A stretch of DNA of 39,827 nucleotides from Clostridiaceae bacterium (GTDB lineage: Bacteria; Bacillota; Clostridia; Oscillospirales; QAMX01), in contig JAHAYX010000037.1 in assembly GCA_018384365.1 (NCBI GenBank), positions 1 through 39,827 on the forward strand, read 5' to 3'. How positions within the stretch are numbered: position 1 is the stretch's first letter; every line of letters begins with the position of its first letter. The notes beneath the pieces are model-generated. The model was not told the DNA's origin. It did no database searches and was given only the letters and a program-made list of their open reading frames with translations. Positions 15,541-23,269 of this stretch are shown one piece after another. Position numbers and translations under genes: made by a program.

Positions 15541-15885
15541 ATGAACTTTTTTCGAAGAATCGGCATTGTGTGCGATGCAATACCAAGGGGCAAGGTGGCA
15601 ACCTACGGGCAATTGGCCCTTTTATGCGGCAGTCCGCGTGGCGCCCGACAGGCGGGCCGTGCGCTTAGCCGCGGCGCCTCCGAAGCAGCGCATCGCGTGG
15701 TGAACAGCCGGGGTGTGCTGTCAGGTGCGGATGCTTTTTTGTTCGAGAATGCGCAGAAAAGCCTTCTGGAGTCGGAGGGTGTTGCAGTGTCGGGAGACCG
15801 CGTTGACCTCCGGAAATATGGCTGGCGGCCTGATGAGGAAGAAGAAGAACGGCTGTTGGCACTTTTTACAGAGCTTGGGGTGTGA
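15541..15885 (+). CDS. alkyltransferase-like (ATL) DNA-binding protein lacking the active Cys
   Basis: 114 residues from ATG 15541 (15529 also possible; the ribosome site is weak). The fold is the C-terminal domain of O6-alkylguanine-DNA alkyltransferase: IPRGKVATYGQLALLCGSPRGARQAGRAL is the HTH with its Arg finger region. The active-site PCHR is replaced by EAAHR (SEAAHRVVNSRG), so Cys is Ala and methyl transfer is impossible. ATL proteins of this kind bind alkylated guanine and flag it for nucleotide excision repair. The C-terminal RKYGWRP is typical. A frame extending up to 15397 crosses a promoter and is not favoured. Confidence 0.85.
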   Translation: MNFFRRIGIVCDAIPRGKVATYGQLALLCGSPRGARQAGRALSRGASEAAHRVVNSRGVLSGADAFLFENAQKSLLESEGVAVSGDRVDLRKYGWRPDEEEEERLLALFTELGV

Positions 15886-15930
15886 GCCGCATGGCACACG
15901 ATATGCGGAGTGTTTGCATAGCTGCGTACG

Positions 15931-15990
15931 TTAAATCTGCGTTAAATGAACAGAGGTTTCCTTTACTTTACAAAACGGCCATGTTAAAAT
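15931..15990 (+). promoter_or_regulatory. promoter of the pit genes with a PhoP-box-like repeat
   Basis: TTTACT (15962-15967), 17-bp spacer, TAAAAT (15985-15990). Upstream, TTAAAT occurs at 15931 and 15942, exactly 11 bp apart, like the direct repeats of Gram-positive PhoP boxes. PhoP control is inferred. Confidence 0.45.
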
Positions 15991-16074
15991 AAAGTGAAAC
16001 AGAGCCGGATGTCGGTTTTACAGAACAAACTGCCTTCCGGCCTCACATGAGATTGAAAAAAGGATGGAACGCAC

Positions 16075-17127
16075 ATGGATCTGTCGTTTTCCTTTGCCTG
16101 GCAGCAGATTACAACAAATCCGGCGCTACTCATTACCGTGCTTTTGACGCTCGGAGTCATTTTTGTCAATGGCTGGACCGATGCGCCGAATGCGATTGCG
16201 ACCTGTGTTTCCACACGGTCGATGGGCGTGACCGCCGCGATCATCATGTCTGCCATTTGCAACTTTTTCGGCGTGCTGGTGATGACGATGGTGAACGCCA
16301 CGGTTGCCATGACGATCAGCAACATGGTGAACTTCGGCGGACACAGCGATGTGGCGCTGATCGCCCTGTGCGCGGCGCTGTTTGCAATTGTCATCTGGGC
16401 CATAGCGGCCTGGTATTTCGGTATTCCCACCAGCGAAAGCCATGCGCTCATTGCCGGACTCTCCGGCGCGGCAATTGCGCTGCAGGGCGGTTTCTCCGGC
16501 ATCAACGGCGCCGAGTGGGTGAAGGTCCTGTATGGACTGGTCCTCTCCACGGTGCTGGGCTTCGGCAGCGGTTACCTGATTTGCAGGCTGGTCGTTACGC
16601 TGTGCAGAAATCTGGACCGGCGGCGGGCTAATTCCTTCTTTAAAGGCGCACAGATTTTCGGCGGCGCCGCAATGTCATTTATGCACGGCGCACAGGATGG
16701 ACAGAAATTCATCGGCGTCCTGATGCTGGGCATTGTACTTGCAAACGGCGGTGAGAATACGGCGGGCGCACAGCTTCCGGTTTGGATGATGCTGCTGTGT
16801 TCGGTTGTGATGGGCTTCGGTACCTCCATTGGCGGGAAAAAGATCATCAAATCCGTGGGCATGGATATGGTACGTCTGGAAAAATATCAGGGATTTTCTG
16901 CGGATATTGCTTCGGCACTCTGCCTTTTGCTCTCCTCCGTCTTTGGTATCCCCGTCAGTACAACGCATACGAAAACGACGGCGATTATGGGTGTCGGTGC
17001 TGTGAAGCGAATGTCAGCGGTCAATTTCAAGGTTGTGAAGGAAATGGTTCTGACCTGGGTTCTCACGTTCCCGGGCTGTGGTGTGATCGGCTTTTTGATG
17101 GCAAAGCTCTTCATGCTGATTTTTTAA
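16075..17127 (+). CDS. pit: PiT-family inorganic phosphate transporter
   Basis: 350 residues, about ten membrane segments, in the PiT two-repeat architecture. The first repeat has NGWTDAPNAIATCVSTR, the signature region (GANDxxN type, here with Thr-Asp). The second has FMHGAQDGQKFIG and GKKIIKSVG. FGIPTSESHALIAGLSGAA and FGIPVSTTHTKTTAIMGVG are the paired PS-SH/TT loops typical of PiT. It should couple phosphate (or metal-phosphate) uptake to an ion gradient. ATG 16075 follows GGATGG. The partner DUF47 gene starts 11 bp after the stop. Confidence 0.93.
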   Translation: MDLSFSFAWQQITTNPALLITVLLTLGVIFVNGWTDAPNAIATCVSTRSMGVTAAIIMSAICNFFGVLVMTMVNATVAMTISNMVNFGGHSDVALIALCAALFAIVIWAIAAWYFGIPTSESHALIAGLSGAAIALQGGFSGINGAEWVKVLYGLVLSTVLGFGSGYLICRLVVTLCRNLDRRRANSFFKGAQIFGGAAMSFMHGAQDGQKFIGVLMLGIVLANGGENTAGAQLPVWMMLLCSVVMGFGTSIGGKKIIKSVGMDMVRLEKYQGFSADIASALCLLLSSVFGIPVSTTHTKTTAIMGVGAVKRMSAVNFKVVKEMVLTWVLTFPGCGVIGFLMAKLFMLIF

Positions 17128-17138
17128 GGAGAATGAAT

Positions 17139-17762
17139 ATGGCAAAAAAGAACGAACGGTATTACTTTGACAACTTTATTGCGTGCGCAGATTGTGCGCG
17201 CCGTGCAGCAGCACTGCTGGATGAAACGCTGGGCAGCTTTGATGTCAAGGCTCTGCCGGGTAAGATTGACCAGATGCACGAAATAGAGCATGAGGGCGAC
17301 AGCCTGAAGCACGAAATGATGGCGGAACTGATGCGCGCATTCATAACGCCGATTGAACGCGAGGATATCATTCTCCTGAGCCAGAATATAGACGAAGTGA
17401 CGGACTGCATTGAAGATGTGCTGCTGCGTGTGTATGTGAACAATGTCTCCTTGCTCAATCCGGTCATGTCCCGTTTTTCGCAGCTCCTGATCCGCTGCTG
17501 CGATGCGATGCATGCGCTGCTGCAAAAATTTCCGGATTTCAAACGGGATCGGGGGCTGCATGACCTGATTGTGGAGATGAACGCACTGGAGGAAGAAGGC
17601 GACCGCCTTTTCATCTCCTCCATGAAAAAACTTCACACGGACTCCAGCGATCCGATTGAGATCATCGCATGGCGCGAGATTTATATCTACATGGAGAAGT
17701 GCATGGATGCCTGTGAGCACGTTGCCGATGTGGTCGAGAGTGTGATTATGAAAAATACGTAA
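17139..17762 (+). CDS. DUF47/PhoU-like protein, accessory of the PiT transporter
   Basis: 207 residues from ATG 17139, 7 nt after AAGGAG (an ATG at 17133 is alternative). All-helical PhoU-like domain of DUF47 (TIGR00153): YYFDNFIACADCARRAAALLDETL, HEIEHEGDSLKHEMMAEL, FITPIEREDIILLSQNIDEVTDCIED and EKCMDACEHVADVVESVIMK. The E/DxxxD patterns in IEHEGD and LEEEGD resemble PhoU metal-cluster motifs. DUF47 proteins are routinely encoded with pit genes and modulate them. Same operon as the transporter. Confidence 0.93.
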   Translation: MAKKNERYYFDNFIACADCARRAAALLDETLGSFDVKALPGKIDQMHEIEHEGDSLKHEMMAELMRAFITPIEREDIILLSQNIDEVTDCIEDVLLRVYVNNVSLLNPVMSRFSQLLIRCCDAMHALLQKFPDFKRDRGLHDLIVEMNALEEEGDRLFISSMKKLHTDSSDPIEIIAWREIYIYMEKCMDACEHVADVVESVIMKNT

Positions 17763-17785
17763 AAAAACGCATGGAGCGTAAAAAA

Positions 17786-17828
17786 CCACGCAAACCCGGT
17801 TCGGGATTGCGTGGCTTTCTGTTTTTTG
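17786..17828. terminator. bidirectional terminator after the pit operon
   Basis: Arms CCACGCAA (17786-17793) and TTGCGTGG (17807-17814) with an inner CCCG/CGGG stem. T-rich tails exist on both strands (CTTTCTGTTTTTT on plus, TTTTTTAC on minus). Confidence 0.85.
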
Positions 17829-18157
17829 AAGCCCATGATGCTCCCGCGCAGCAAATCATGGGACCTCCGGAAGTGACCGCTGCGCTGCCCCGGGAGGACT
17901 GCACACAGCGATAAAATTTGCTTTTTCAAAAAAAGCACCCGGGTATGTTTCGGACTCCCGCACTGAATTTGCCTTCGGTTTCCCAAGCAAACGGCGTTCG
18001 GATCGGATCATTTTTTGCGAAACAAAAGCAAAATATTCCAGAAAAGGAACTGACATGGTTGCCAAAATGGAAATTATCGTGTAAAATGGTATTGGTTACG
18101 GGTGCTGCAAGCCCGGGGCAGGAACACCAAACAAAAGTTAAATTTTTACAAAAAACT
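17829..18157. other. non-coding region with complementary blocks, candidate structured RNA
   Basis: No gene is supported here. On the plus strand CTCCCG (17841-17846) pairs with CGGGAG (17891-17896) and GCAGC (17848-17852) with GCTGC (17879-17883). On either strand CCCATGAT and ATCATGGG (17832-17862) can pair, as can TTTGCCTTCGG and CCAAGCAAA (17969-17990). A further stem GGTGCTGC/GCAG-CACC lies at 18101-18128. No known RNA family could be matched. Confidence 0.4.
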
Positions 18158-18158
18158 C

Positions 18159-18187
18159 TTTACAAATGGAAAATTCTGTAATATAAT
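18159..18187 (+). promoter_or_regulatory. promoter of the diguanylate cyclase gene
   Basis: TTTACA (18159-18164), a 17-bp spacer and consensus TATAAT (18182-18187). It leaves a 5' leader of about 65 nt. Confidence 0.85.
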
Positions 18188-18257
18188 ATCCGCAGACAGA
18201 CCGCTGGAATTCTTTAGCAGCGATCCTTTGGATCAAATACTGAAATTGTGAGGCAGC

Positions 18258-19358
18258 ATGAAAACAATAAAAAATGCTCTGTACGGGATATGGGCGCCCC
18301 TGCCGGGAACACAGGACTGGGGTGCATACCTGTTGGAACTGAATGTCCGGCGTATTGCCTGTGTTGCGGCGGTTGTTCTGATTTTCCAATTGGGAAATCT
18401 GATCATGGCCCGTTTTGCCTTGATGGAATTGCCCATACTGGGCGTGGGACTTTTGATCGCATTGTCTGTGGTGTATGGCCTTGCGGCGTTTCTGATTCCA
18501 TTCCGGATTGTTTCCCATAAAAAGCTGGCCAGATTCTTCTATCTGTCCTTCTGGATTTTGCTGTTTGCCGGCTTTATTCCGTTTTTTGTGCGCGACTTCC
18601 GGCTGGGCGGATCGCTGATGAATGTACTGCTGTTTTTTGGCGTGCTGATCATTGTGCCGGCATTCACCAGACTGGAACGGAACGTGCTGGTGCCGCTTTT
18701 TGCGGCGGCAACTCTGGTGACAGCACTGTTAACCGGGGCATCGACATTGCAGCTTGTCTTTCTTGCCCTGCTTGGAGCCGGCGGCTGGCTGTTGTCCTAT
18801 GCGATTAAGGAACGTTCGCAGACGTTTCTGCGGGGCCTGATGTACGAGGCCTATTGCGATGTCCTGACCGGTGTGCTGAACCGCAGAGGCGGATTGAATT
18901 CTATCCGGAAAAAACTGGATGCGGTCAAGGATCAGTCGGACAAACTGGCATTTTATATGGTGGATATTGATTTTTTCAAAAATGTCAATGATGCGCACGG
19001 CCATCACATGGGAGACGAGGTACTCGTGGTTGTGGCAAATACGCTGAAACTGCTCTTTGATGCGCCGGGAAATATCATCTGCCGCATTGGCGGCGAGGAA
19101 TTCCTGGTGTGTGTTCCGGTGCAGAGCCGGGAAGAAGCGGGAGAATATGCGGAGAAGCTGCTGCGGAAGGTTGAAGATCAGCACATCCCCACGCCGCGAA
19201 AGGAAGCTTCCCATTATCTCACGGTCAGTGTCGGTGTGCGCGTTTACACGCCGGAAAACCCGGGCGACAGCATCGATGAACTGTCCCTGATTGACGATGC
19301 GGATACGGCGCTGTACCGCGCCAAGGATGACGGACGCAACCGATACGTGATTTACTGA
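18258..19358 (+). CDS. membrane-anchored diguanylate cyclase (GGDEF)
   Basis: 366 residues. ATG 18258 follows GAGG. The first ~190 residues hold about six hydrophobic segments without recognisable sensor domain. The C-terminal GGDEF domain starts with YCDVLTGVLNRRG. It has the Mg-binding VDIDFFKNVNDAHGHHMGDEVL and the active-site GGEEF (about 278-282) in RIGGEEFLVCV. It ends with SVGV and DADTALYRAKDDGRNRY. Intact GGEEF and the fixed Asp predict c-di-GMP synthesis. The RxxD inhibitory site expected about five residues before GGEEF is not present (the stretch is APGNIICRI), so product inhibition is unlikely. It is a monocistronic unit with its own promoter and terminator. Confidence 0.93.
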   Translation: MKTIKNALYGIWAPLPGTQDWGAYLLELNVRRIACVAAVVLIFQLGNLIMARFALMELPILGVGLLIALSVVYGLAAFLIPFRIVSHKKLARFFYLSFWILLFAGFIPFFVRDFRLGGSLMNVLLFFGVLIIVPAFTRLERNVLVPLFAAATLVTALLTGASTLQLVFLALLGAGGWLLSYAIKERSQTFLRGLMYEAYCDVLTGVLNRRGGLNSIRKKLDAVKDQSDKLAFYMVDIDFFKNVNDAHGHHMGDEVLVVVANTLKLLFDAPGNIICRIGGEEFLVCVPVQSREEAGEYAEKLLRKVEDQHIPTPRKEASHYLTVSVGVRVYTPENPGDSIDELSLIDDADTALYRAKDDGRNRYVIY

Positions 19359-19386
19359 GGGTTCAATGCAACCCGATGGTACAATG

Positions 19387-19430
19387 AAAAAGAAGCGAAG
19401 GCCATTTCATCAGGCCCTCGCTTCTTTTTT
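19387..19430. terminator. bidirectional terminator between convergent genes
   Basis: Arms with one mismatch at 19387-19403 and 19413-19430 (GAAGCGAAGGCC against GGCCCTCGCTTC), flanked by A and T runs. It serves both the GGDEF gene and the minus-strand ABC permease. Confidence 0.9.
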
Positions 19431-19439
19431 TCAGAGAGA

Positions 19440-21041
19440 TCAGATGCGGATGCGGGAGATCTTCCGGTGGATCAGAACGGTTGCGCAGAGGAGCAGCAGG
19501 CAGGCCGCCGAAAGGATCCAGACTGCGCTCTCCACACCCAGCAAAAACAGGGCAAGCGCCGGTAATGCTACGGAAATCATGCCCACCAGCATGGAAAACA
19601 GCACGGACAATCCCTGCTTGACAACCTGCGCTTCGTTTGTCCAGGTGTAATTGGGCTTTCGAATATCCATAAGCAGTCCGACCTGCGACGCAAAGAGTGA
19701 ATAAACAAGCGGAACGGCGAGGAATGTGCAGAAGGACCAAATGTTCAGCTTCAGACCGATGGTGAACAGCAGTGCCGAAAGAACGATGCACGGCAGCTTG
19801 ATGGTCAGGTCAACAGCACTTTTTGCGCGCAGGATGGTTTGGGTTGTGACCGGCAGGCTTTGCAGAAGCCAGACATTGCGCCCTTCCAGAGAGATCGCCG
19901 CCGAGGTGGTGGACATGATGGAAAGGGCCAGAGAAACAACCAGCGCGGCAATTGCCGTGATCTGCACTGCCGAAGCGTCGGCCGGGATACCGAACGAGGC
20001 GAAAACCTTGTCAATCGGGACAAAAAAGACCATAACCGAGAAAATGACCGCAAGCAGTCCGCCGACAGTGGTGTTCATAAGGTAAATGGACGAGGAAAAG
20101 AGGCGCTTCAGCTCTTTCTGATACAGCGCGGTAAAGGCACTGGACGTTTTGAAGTCGGAAGAACGGATCTGCCGTCCCGAGCGGCTTTTTCCTGTTACAG
20201 CGCTTCGGAGCGCATCGCCGTATCGATCCATCACGACGAGGAAAAGGAAGAAGAATACGACATTTGCCAGCAAAAAGCAGAGCAGGGAAGGGACATTGCC
20301 GCACAGTGCATCGGCGAACCAGACAGCGGGCGGATAAGCGCCTGTCAGCGCCCGGAGCGACGGCTCTAAAACGGCGGTCAGTGCCGTCAGGTCGCCGCCT
20401 TCCAACAGCTCTGCCGTGCGGCCGGAGAGCAGGGACGGCCCCACAATCAACACGACCACCAGCAGAACAGACAAAACGGTGGTCATCAGTGATTTATGCC
20501 GGAAACAGGAGCCCAGCCAGGTGATCAGCGCGCCGACGGCGGCGGACACAACGATGGGGATGAGCGGCATCAGCAGGGTCAGCGGCAGAGACAGTATGTA
20601 AAATGCGGCGGAAGGATGCGTGAAAATCGCATAAACAATCAGGGAAGGAAGCATGATAAGCAAAGAAAAGGGGAGCTGGTGAATATAAAGGGTCAGGATC
20701 CGGCTGGCCAGAATCGAACGCCCGCTGACGGGCAGGGAAGCCAGAATGTCATGATCATTGCCGCCGAACAGGAGCGTGGAGGACTTCATGAAAGTTGTAA
20801 AAATGATAAGCAGGGCGGACACCAGCACCATGAGAGCCGGTATATAGGATGCAAGGCCCAGCGTGGCAAGCACCATCGCCGCCCCGACGATATACAAAAG
20901 AAAAACCGGCGTCAGAACGAGCGCCAAAACTGCTATGCCGATGATACGGCGGCGGCCGCGCTTATCCTCGGAATGGCGCAGGCGATTGATTCCCCAAAGG
21001 TCCGACAAGTGCAGACGCAGTAAAATAAACGTTTTATTCAT
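19440..21041 (-). CDS. ABC-2-type transporter permease
   Basis: 533 residues and roughly 12-14 membrane segments. The N-terminus MNKTFILLRLHLSDLWGINRLRHS is a cytoplasmic helix typical of large clostridial ABC-2 permeases. The motif FGGNDHDILASLPVSGRSILASRI and the second-half RNVWLLQSLPVTTQTILRAK are the repeated coupling-type elements (LxSLPV) of this group. No ATPase gene is adjacent in the window, which is unusual since the ATPase normally precedes it. Here a YdcF-like gene does, overlapping by 8 bp, with GGAGGAAATCTGC in front of ATG 21041. Substrate unknown. Confidence 0.85.
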   Translation of the reverse strand: MNKTFILLRLHLSDLWGINRLRHSEDKRGRRRIIGIAVLALVLTPVFLLYIVGAAMVLATLGLASYIPALMVLVSALLIIFTTFMKSSTLLFGGNDHDILASLPVSGRSILASRILTLYIHQLPFSLLIMLPSLIVYAIFTHPSAAFYILSLPLTLLMPLIPIVVSAAVGALITWLGSCFRHKSLMTTVLSVLLVVVLIVGPSLLSGRTAELLEGGDLTALTAVLEPSLRALTGAYPPAVWFADALCGNVPSLLCFLLANVVFFFLFLVVMDRYGDALRSAVTGKSRSGRQIRSSDFKTSSAFTALYQKELKRLFSSSIYLMNTTVGGLLAVIFSVMVFFVPIDKVFASFGIPADASAVQITAIAALVVSLALSIMSTTSAAISLEGRNVWLLQSLPVTTQTILRAKSAVDLTIKLPCIVLSALLFTIGLKLNIWSFCTFLAVPLVYSLFASQVGLLMDIRKPNYTWTNEAQVVKQGLSVLFSMLVGMISVALPALALFLLGVESAVWILSAACLLLLCATVLIHRKISRIRI

Positions 21042-21744
21042 GCAGATTTCCTCCTGCCTCTGTATAATTGTCCGAGTCGTCTGTCAGGCTGCCGCTGCCC
21101 CAGATGGGGATGGTATCGCCCAGATAGGTTGGCTCCGGACGAAAAATGGCCATAAACAGGTCTTTCACACGCGCCAGGGATTCCCGGGTGTTGTTATAAA
21201 AGTCGTTCCGGTAATCGCGGCGGTCGGCCGCAACGCCATAGGCTTCAATCCCCATCATTCTTGCAAGAAACACGGCGCGGTACAGATGATATTTTTGCGT
21301 GACAAGGAAAGCACTTTTCACTTCAAAAACAGCTTTTGCCCGATAGGCGGATTCATAAGTGGAAAATCCTGCGTGATCCATAAAAATGTCGTCTGCCGGG
21401 ATACCTTTCTCCACGGCATAGCGTTTCATATGATTCACTTCATCGTAGTCCTCGCGCCCGTGATCGCCGCTCATCAGAAGGCGGTCCGTTGCGCCCGATT
21501 CGTACAACGCAATGCCGGTCAGCACACGGTCCTCCAGCATGGGGCTGAGTCCGGTAGACCAAACCTGCGCGCCAAGCACCAGCGCACAGTCCACGTCTTT
21601 TTGTGCGGCTTCCTCCGGCGTCAGAATATAGCGGCCCGAATAGAGAATCATAAAAAGGTTGATCCCTGCAAAAAGCAGAATGCCTGCTGCGGCAAGGATC
21701 AGCGCAATTTTCCAGAATTTTTGAAAAAATGATGTGTTTTGCAT
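21034..21744 (-). CDS. YdcF/SanA-like DUF218 membrane protein
   Basis: 236 residues. I chose ATG 21744 because AGGTG precedes it at 7 nt; the frame is open up to 21831 but crosses the promoter. One N-terminal membrane segment (IALILAAAGILLFAGINLFMILY) is followed by the DUF218 domain: DCALVLGAQVWSTGLSPMLEDRV, then RLLMSGDHG, HMKRYAVEKGIPADDIFMDHAGFSTYES, and VTQKYHLYRAVFLARMMGIEAYGV. SanA/YdcF proteins act at the cell envelope and affect vancomycin barrier or peptidoglycan traits; the reaction is unknown. Translationally coupled to the ABC permease. Confidence 0.9.
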   Translation of the reverse strand: MQNTSFFQKFWKIALILAAAGILLFAGINLFMILYSGRYILTPEEAAQKDVDCALVLGAQVWSTGLSPMLEDRVLTGIALYESGATDRLLMSGDHGREDYDEVNHMKRYAVEKGIPADDIFMDHAGFSTYESAYRAKAVFEVKSAFLVTQKYHLYRAVFLARMMGIEAYGVAADRRDYRNDFYNNTRESLARVKDLFMAIFRPEPTYLGDTIPIWGSGSLTDDSDNYTEAGGNLHE

Positions 21745-21813
21745 AGCGGTACACCTGTTGGACAGCAAATATGTGGATGAGAAGAAAAGCCTTGCGGCAT
21801 AGTCTTGCTCTGT

Positions 21814-21842
21814 ATTATACCACATCGGCAATGTTTTGCACC
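21814..21842 (-). promoter_or_regulatory. promoter of the ydcF-like operon
   Basis: Minus-strand consensus TATAAT (21819-21814) with TGG before it (extended -10). The -35 position (GGTGCA) is poor. Confidence 0.65.
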
Positions 21843-21942
21843 GGTTTTCCGTAATTCCTTAGAAAAAATTAAAGGTTTCGAGAGCGTTTTCGACAAGATT
21901 CGGCACAATGTTGCAAATAACAACAAAATATACGAAAAATCG

Positions 21943-21971
21943 TTGCATTACGCAACTCGCCGTGGTAGAAT
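21943..21971 (+). promoter_or_regulatory. promoter upstream of spoIVB with a palindrome over the -35
   Basis: TTGCAT (21943-21948), 17-bp spacer, TAGAAT (21966-21971) with TGG before it. GTTGC-ATTAC-GCAAC (21942-21956) is a perfect palindrome over the -35, a possible operator. The 196 nt between this promoter and GTG 22168 hold only two tiny open frames (21987-22073 and 22075-22165) which I would not call genes. Confidence 0.5.
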
Positions 21972-22167
21972 ACTAAAGAAAGAAAAATGCTTGCTTTCCG
22001 CACGGCAGCGCTGGTAATGATTGAAGTGCGGGAACGGAAAGAATCAGCTTGCCGCGGCACTGTTAAAAGCTGACTATGAAGCAATGGCGTATTTTAACGG
22101 TGCATGCGAGATTTTTTGTCGCTCCATCGGGCATACTGCATTTGCAGAAACAATGCGAGGTGTGAAC

Positions 22168-23121
22168 GTGAAGAAAAATAGAGCATTGAGATATCGTACG
22201 GCTTTTACTGTGCTGGCGGTGCTTTTGTTGTTCTCCTGCGTGACGGCAAATGCAGCCCTGTGCGATGCGTCGCAGTTGATCCCCCTGGGAAACGCCGCAG
22301 GAATCAGCCTTTCCACAGAAGGTGTGCTGATTGTAGGGCTTTCCGGGGTAAAAACCGGGAATGACACGGTTTATCCGGCACGGGATGCCGGCCTTTGCGA
22401 AGGTGATGTGATCGTTTCGATTGACGGAACGCAGATTGACACCGTCGGAGAATTGCAGACGAAGCTCGCGGAAGCCAGGGAGGAAAGCAGCATAACCGTG
22501 AAACGCGACGGAAAAGAACTCACTTTCCCGGTCCGTCCTGTAAAAACAGAGGAGGGATCCGTGCGCATCGGCGTATGGATCCGGGACAATATGCTGGGGA
22601 TTGGCACGCTGACGTTTTATGATCCGGAAAGTGGGGTATACGGCGCGCTGGGTCATGGAATCAATGATAAAAACTCCGGACACCTGCTCTCCATAGAAGG
22701 CGGCGACCTTCTGCACTCGACCATTGAGGGCGTGAAGCGCGGTGAATCCGGGACGCCTGGCGAGCTGCAAGGAACGTATGAGCCGCAGGCGCGTATCGGG
22801 TCGGTGTTTTCTAATACGGCCGCAGGCATTTTCGGAGAACTGGACGAGGCACCGTCCGGACGGCCCGTCCCGGTGGCACGTACTGGGGACGTCAGGCTGG
22901 GAGAGGCCAGCATCCTTTCCTGCGTGGCAGGGTGTGAGCCGAAAACGTACAGCATCCGGATCTGCGCGCTTTACAGAACAGGAGAAATGGGAAACCGGGA
23001 TATGCTGATTGAAGTGACGGACAAGGCACTGCTGGAAACCACCGGCGGCATTGTCCAGGGCATGAGCGGCAGCCCCATCCTGCAGAATGGCGCGATCGTC
23101 GGTGCGGTGACGCATGTGTGA
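22168..23121 (+). pseudogene. spoIVB: SpoIVB-type serine peptidase, C-terminus truncated at mobile-element junction
   Basis: 317 residues from GTG 22168 with GAGGTG 5 nt upstream. One N-terminal membrane anchor is followed by a PDZ domain (GVLIVGLSG to about FPVRP) and the S55 peptidase domain. The triad is intact: H163 in GALGHGI, D285 and S300 (GGIVQGMSGSP), with the 15-residue Asp-Ser spacing of B. subtilis SpoIVB. SpoIVB is made in the forespore and triggers sigma-K processing. The protein stops right after GAVTHV, where family members continue with a conserved FVNDP/GYGI tail. The next bases lead into an integrative element. Whether the shortened enzyme works is unknown, so it is listed as disrupted. 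Confidence 0.85.
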
Positions 23122-23124
23122 GTA
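23108..23124. other. putative attL: host-element junction in spoIVB
   Basis: Coding similarity to SpoIVB ends with the codons for THV at 23110-23118 and foreign sequence follows. The exact crossover is not determinable without the right end of the element. Confidence 0.5.
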
Positions 23125-23201
23125 ACTTGATGATACCTATACGGTCATTTCTCAGTGTTTCCTCAAATAACTGCATAATCCGACTTACGAAGAAAACGGA
23201 G

Positions 23202-23236
23202 AGAGCATATTAGCCTGTTTGCTAATATGCTCTTTT
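23202..23236 (+). terminator. terminator at the left end of the element
   Basis: Perfect 13-bp arms AGAGCATATTAGC (23202-23214) and complement (23221-23233), followed by Ts. It insulates element genes from spoIVB transcription. Confidence 0.8.
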
Positions 23237-23269
23237 CATTTTAGTCGGGAATAGGAAAGGAAAAATGGT

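Noticed and set aside
17850-17900. SRP RNA-like CCGGAAG loop on the plus strand
   Set aside because: The conserved GGTCAGGTCCGGAAGGAAGCAGC context is not present.
17940-18000. Possible cobalamin riboswitch on the minus strand (GGGAAACCG and GTGCGGGAGTCCG segments)
   Set aside because: The conserved B12-box elements (GCCACTG and the regular GGTG/CC pairing) are missing and no B12 gene follows.
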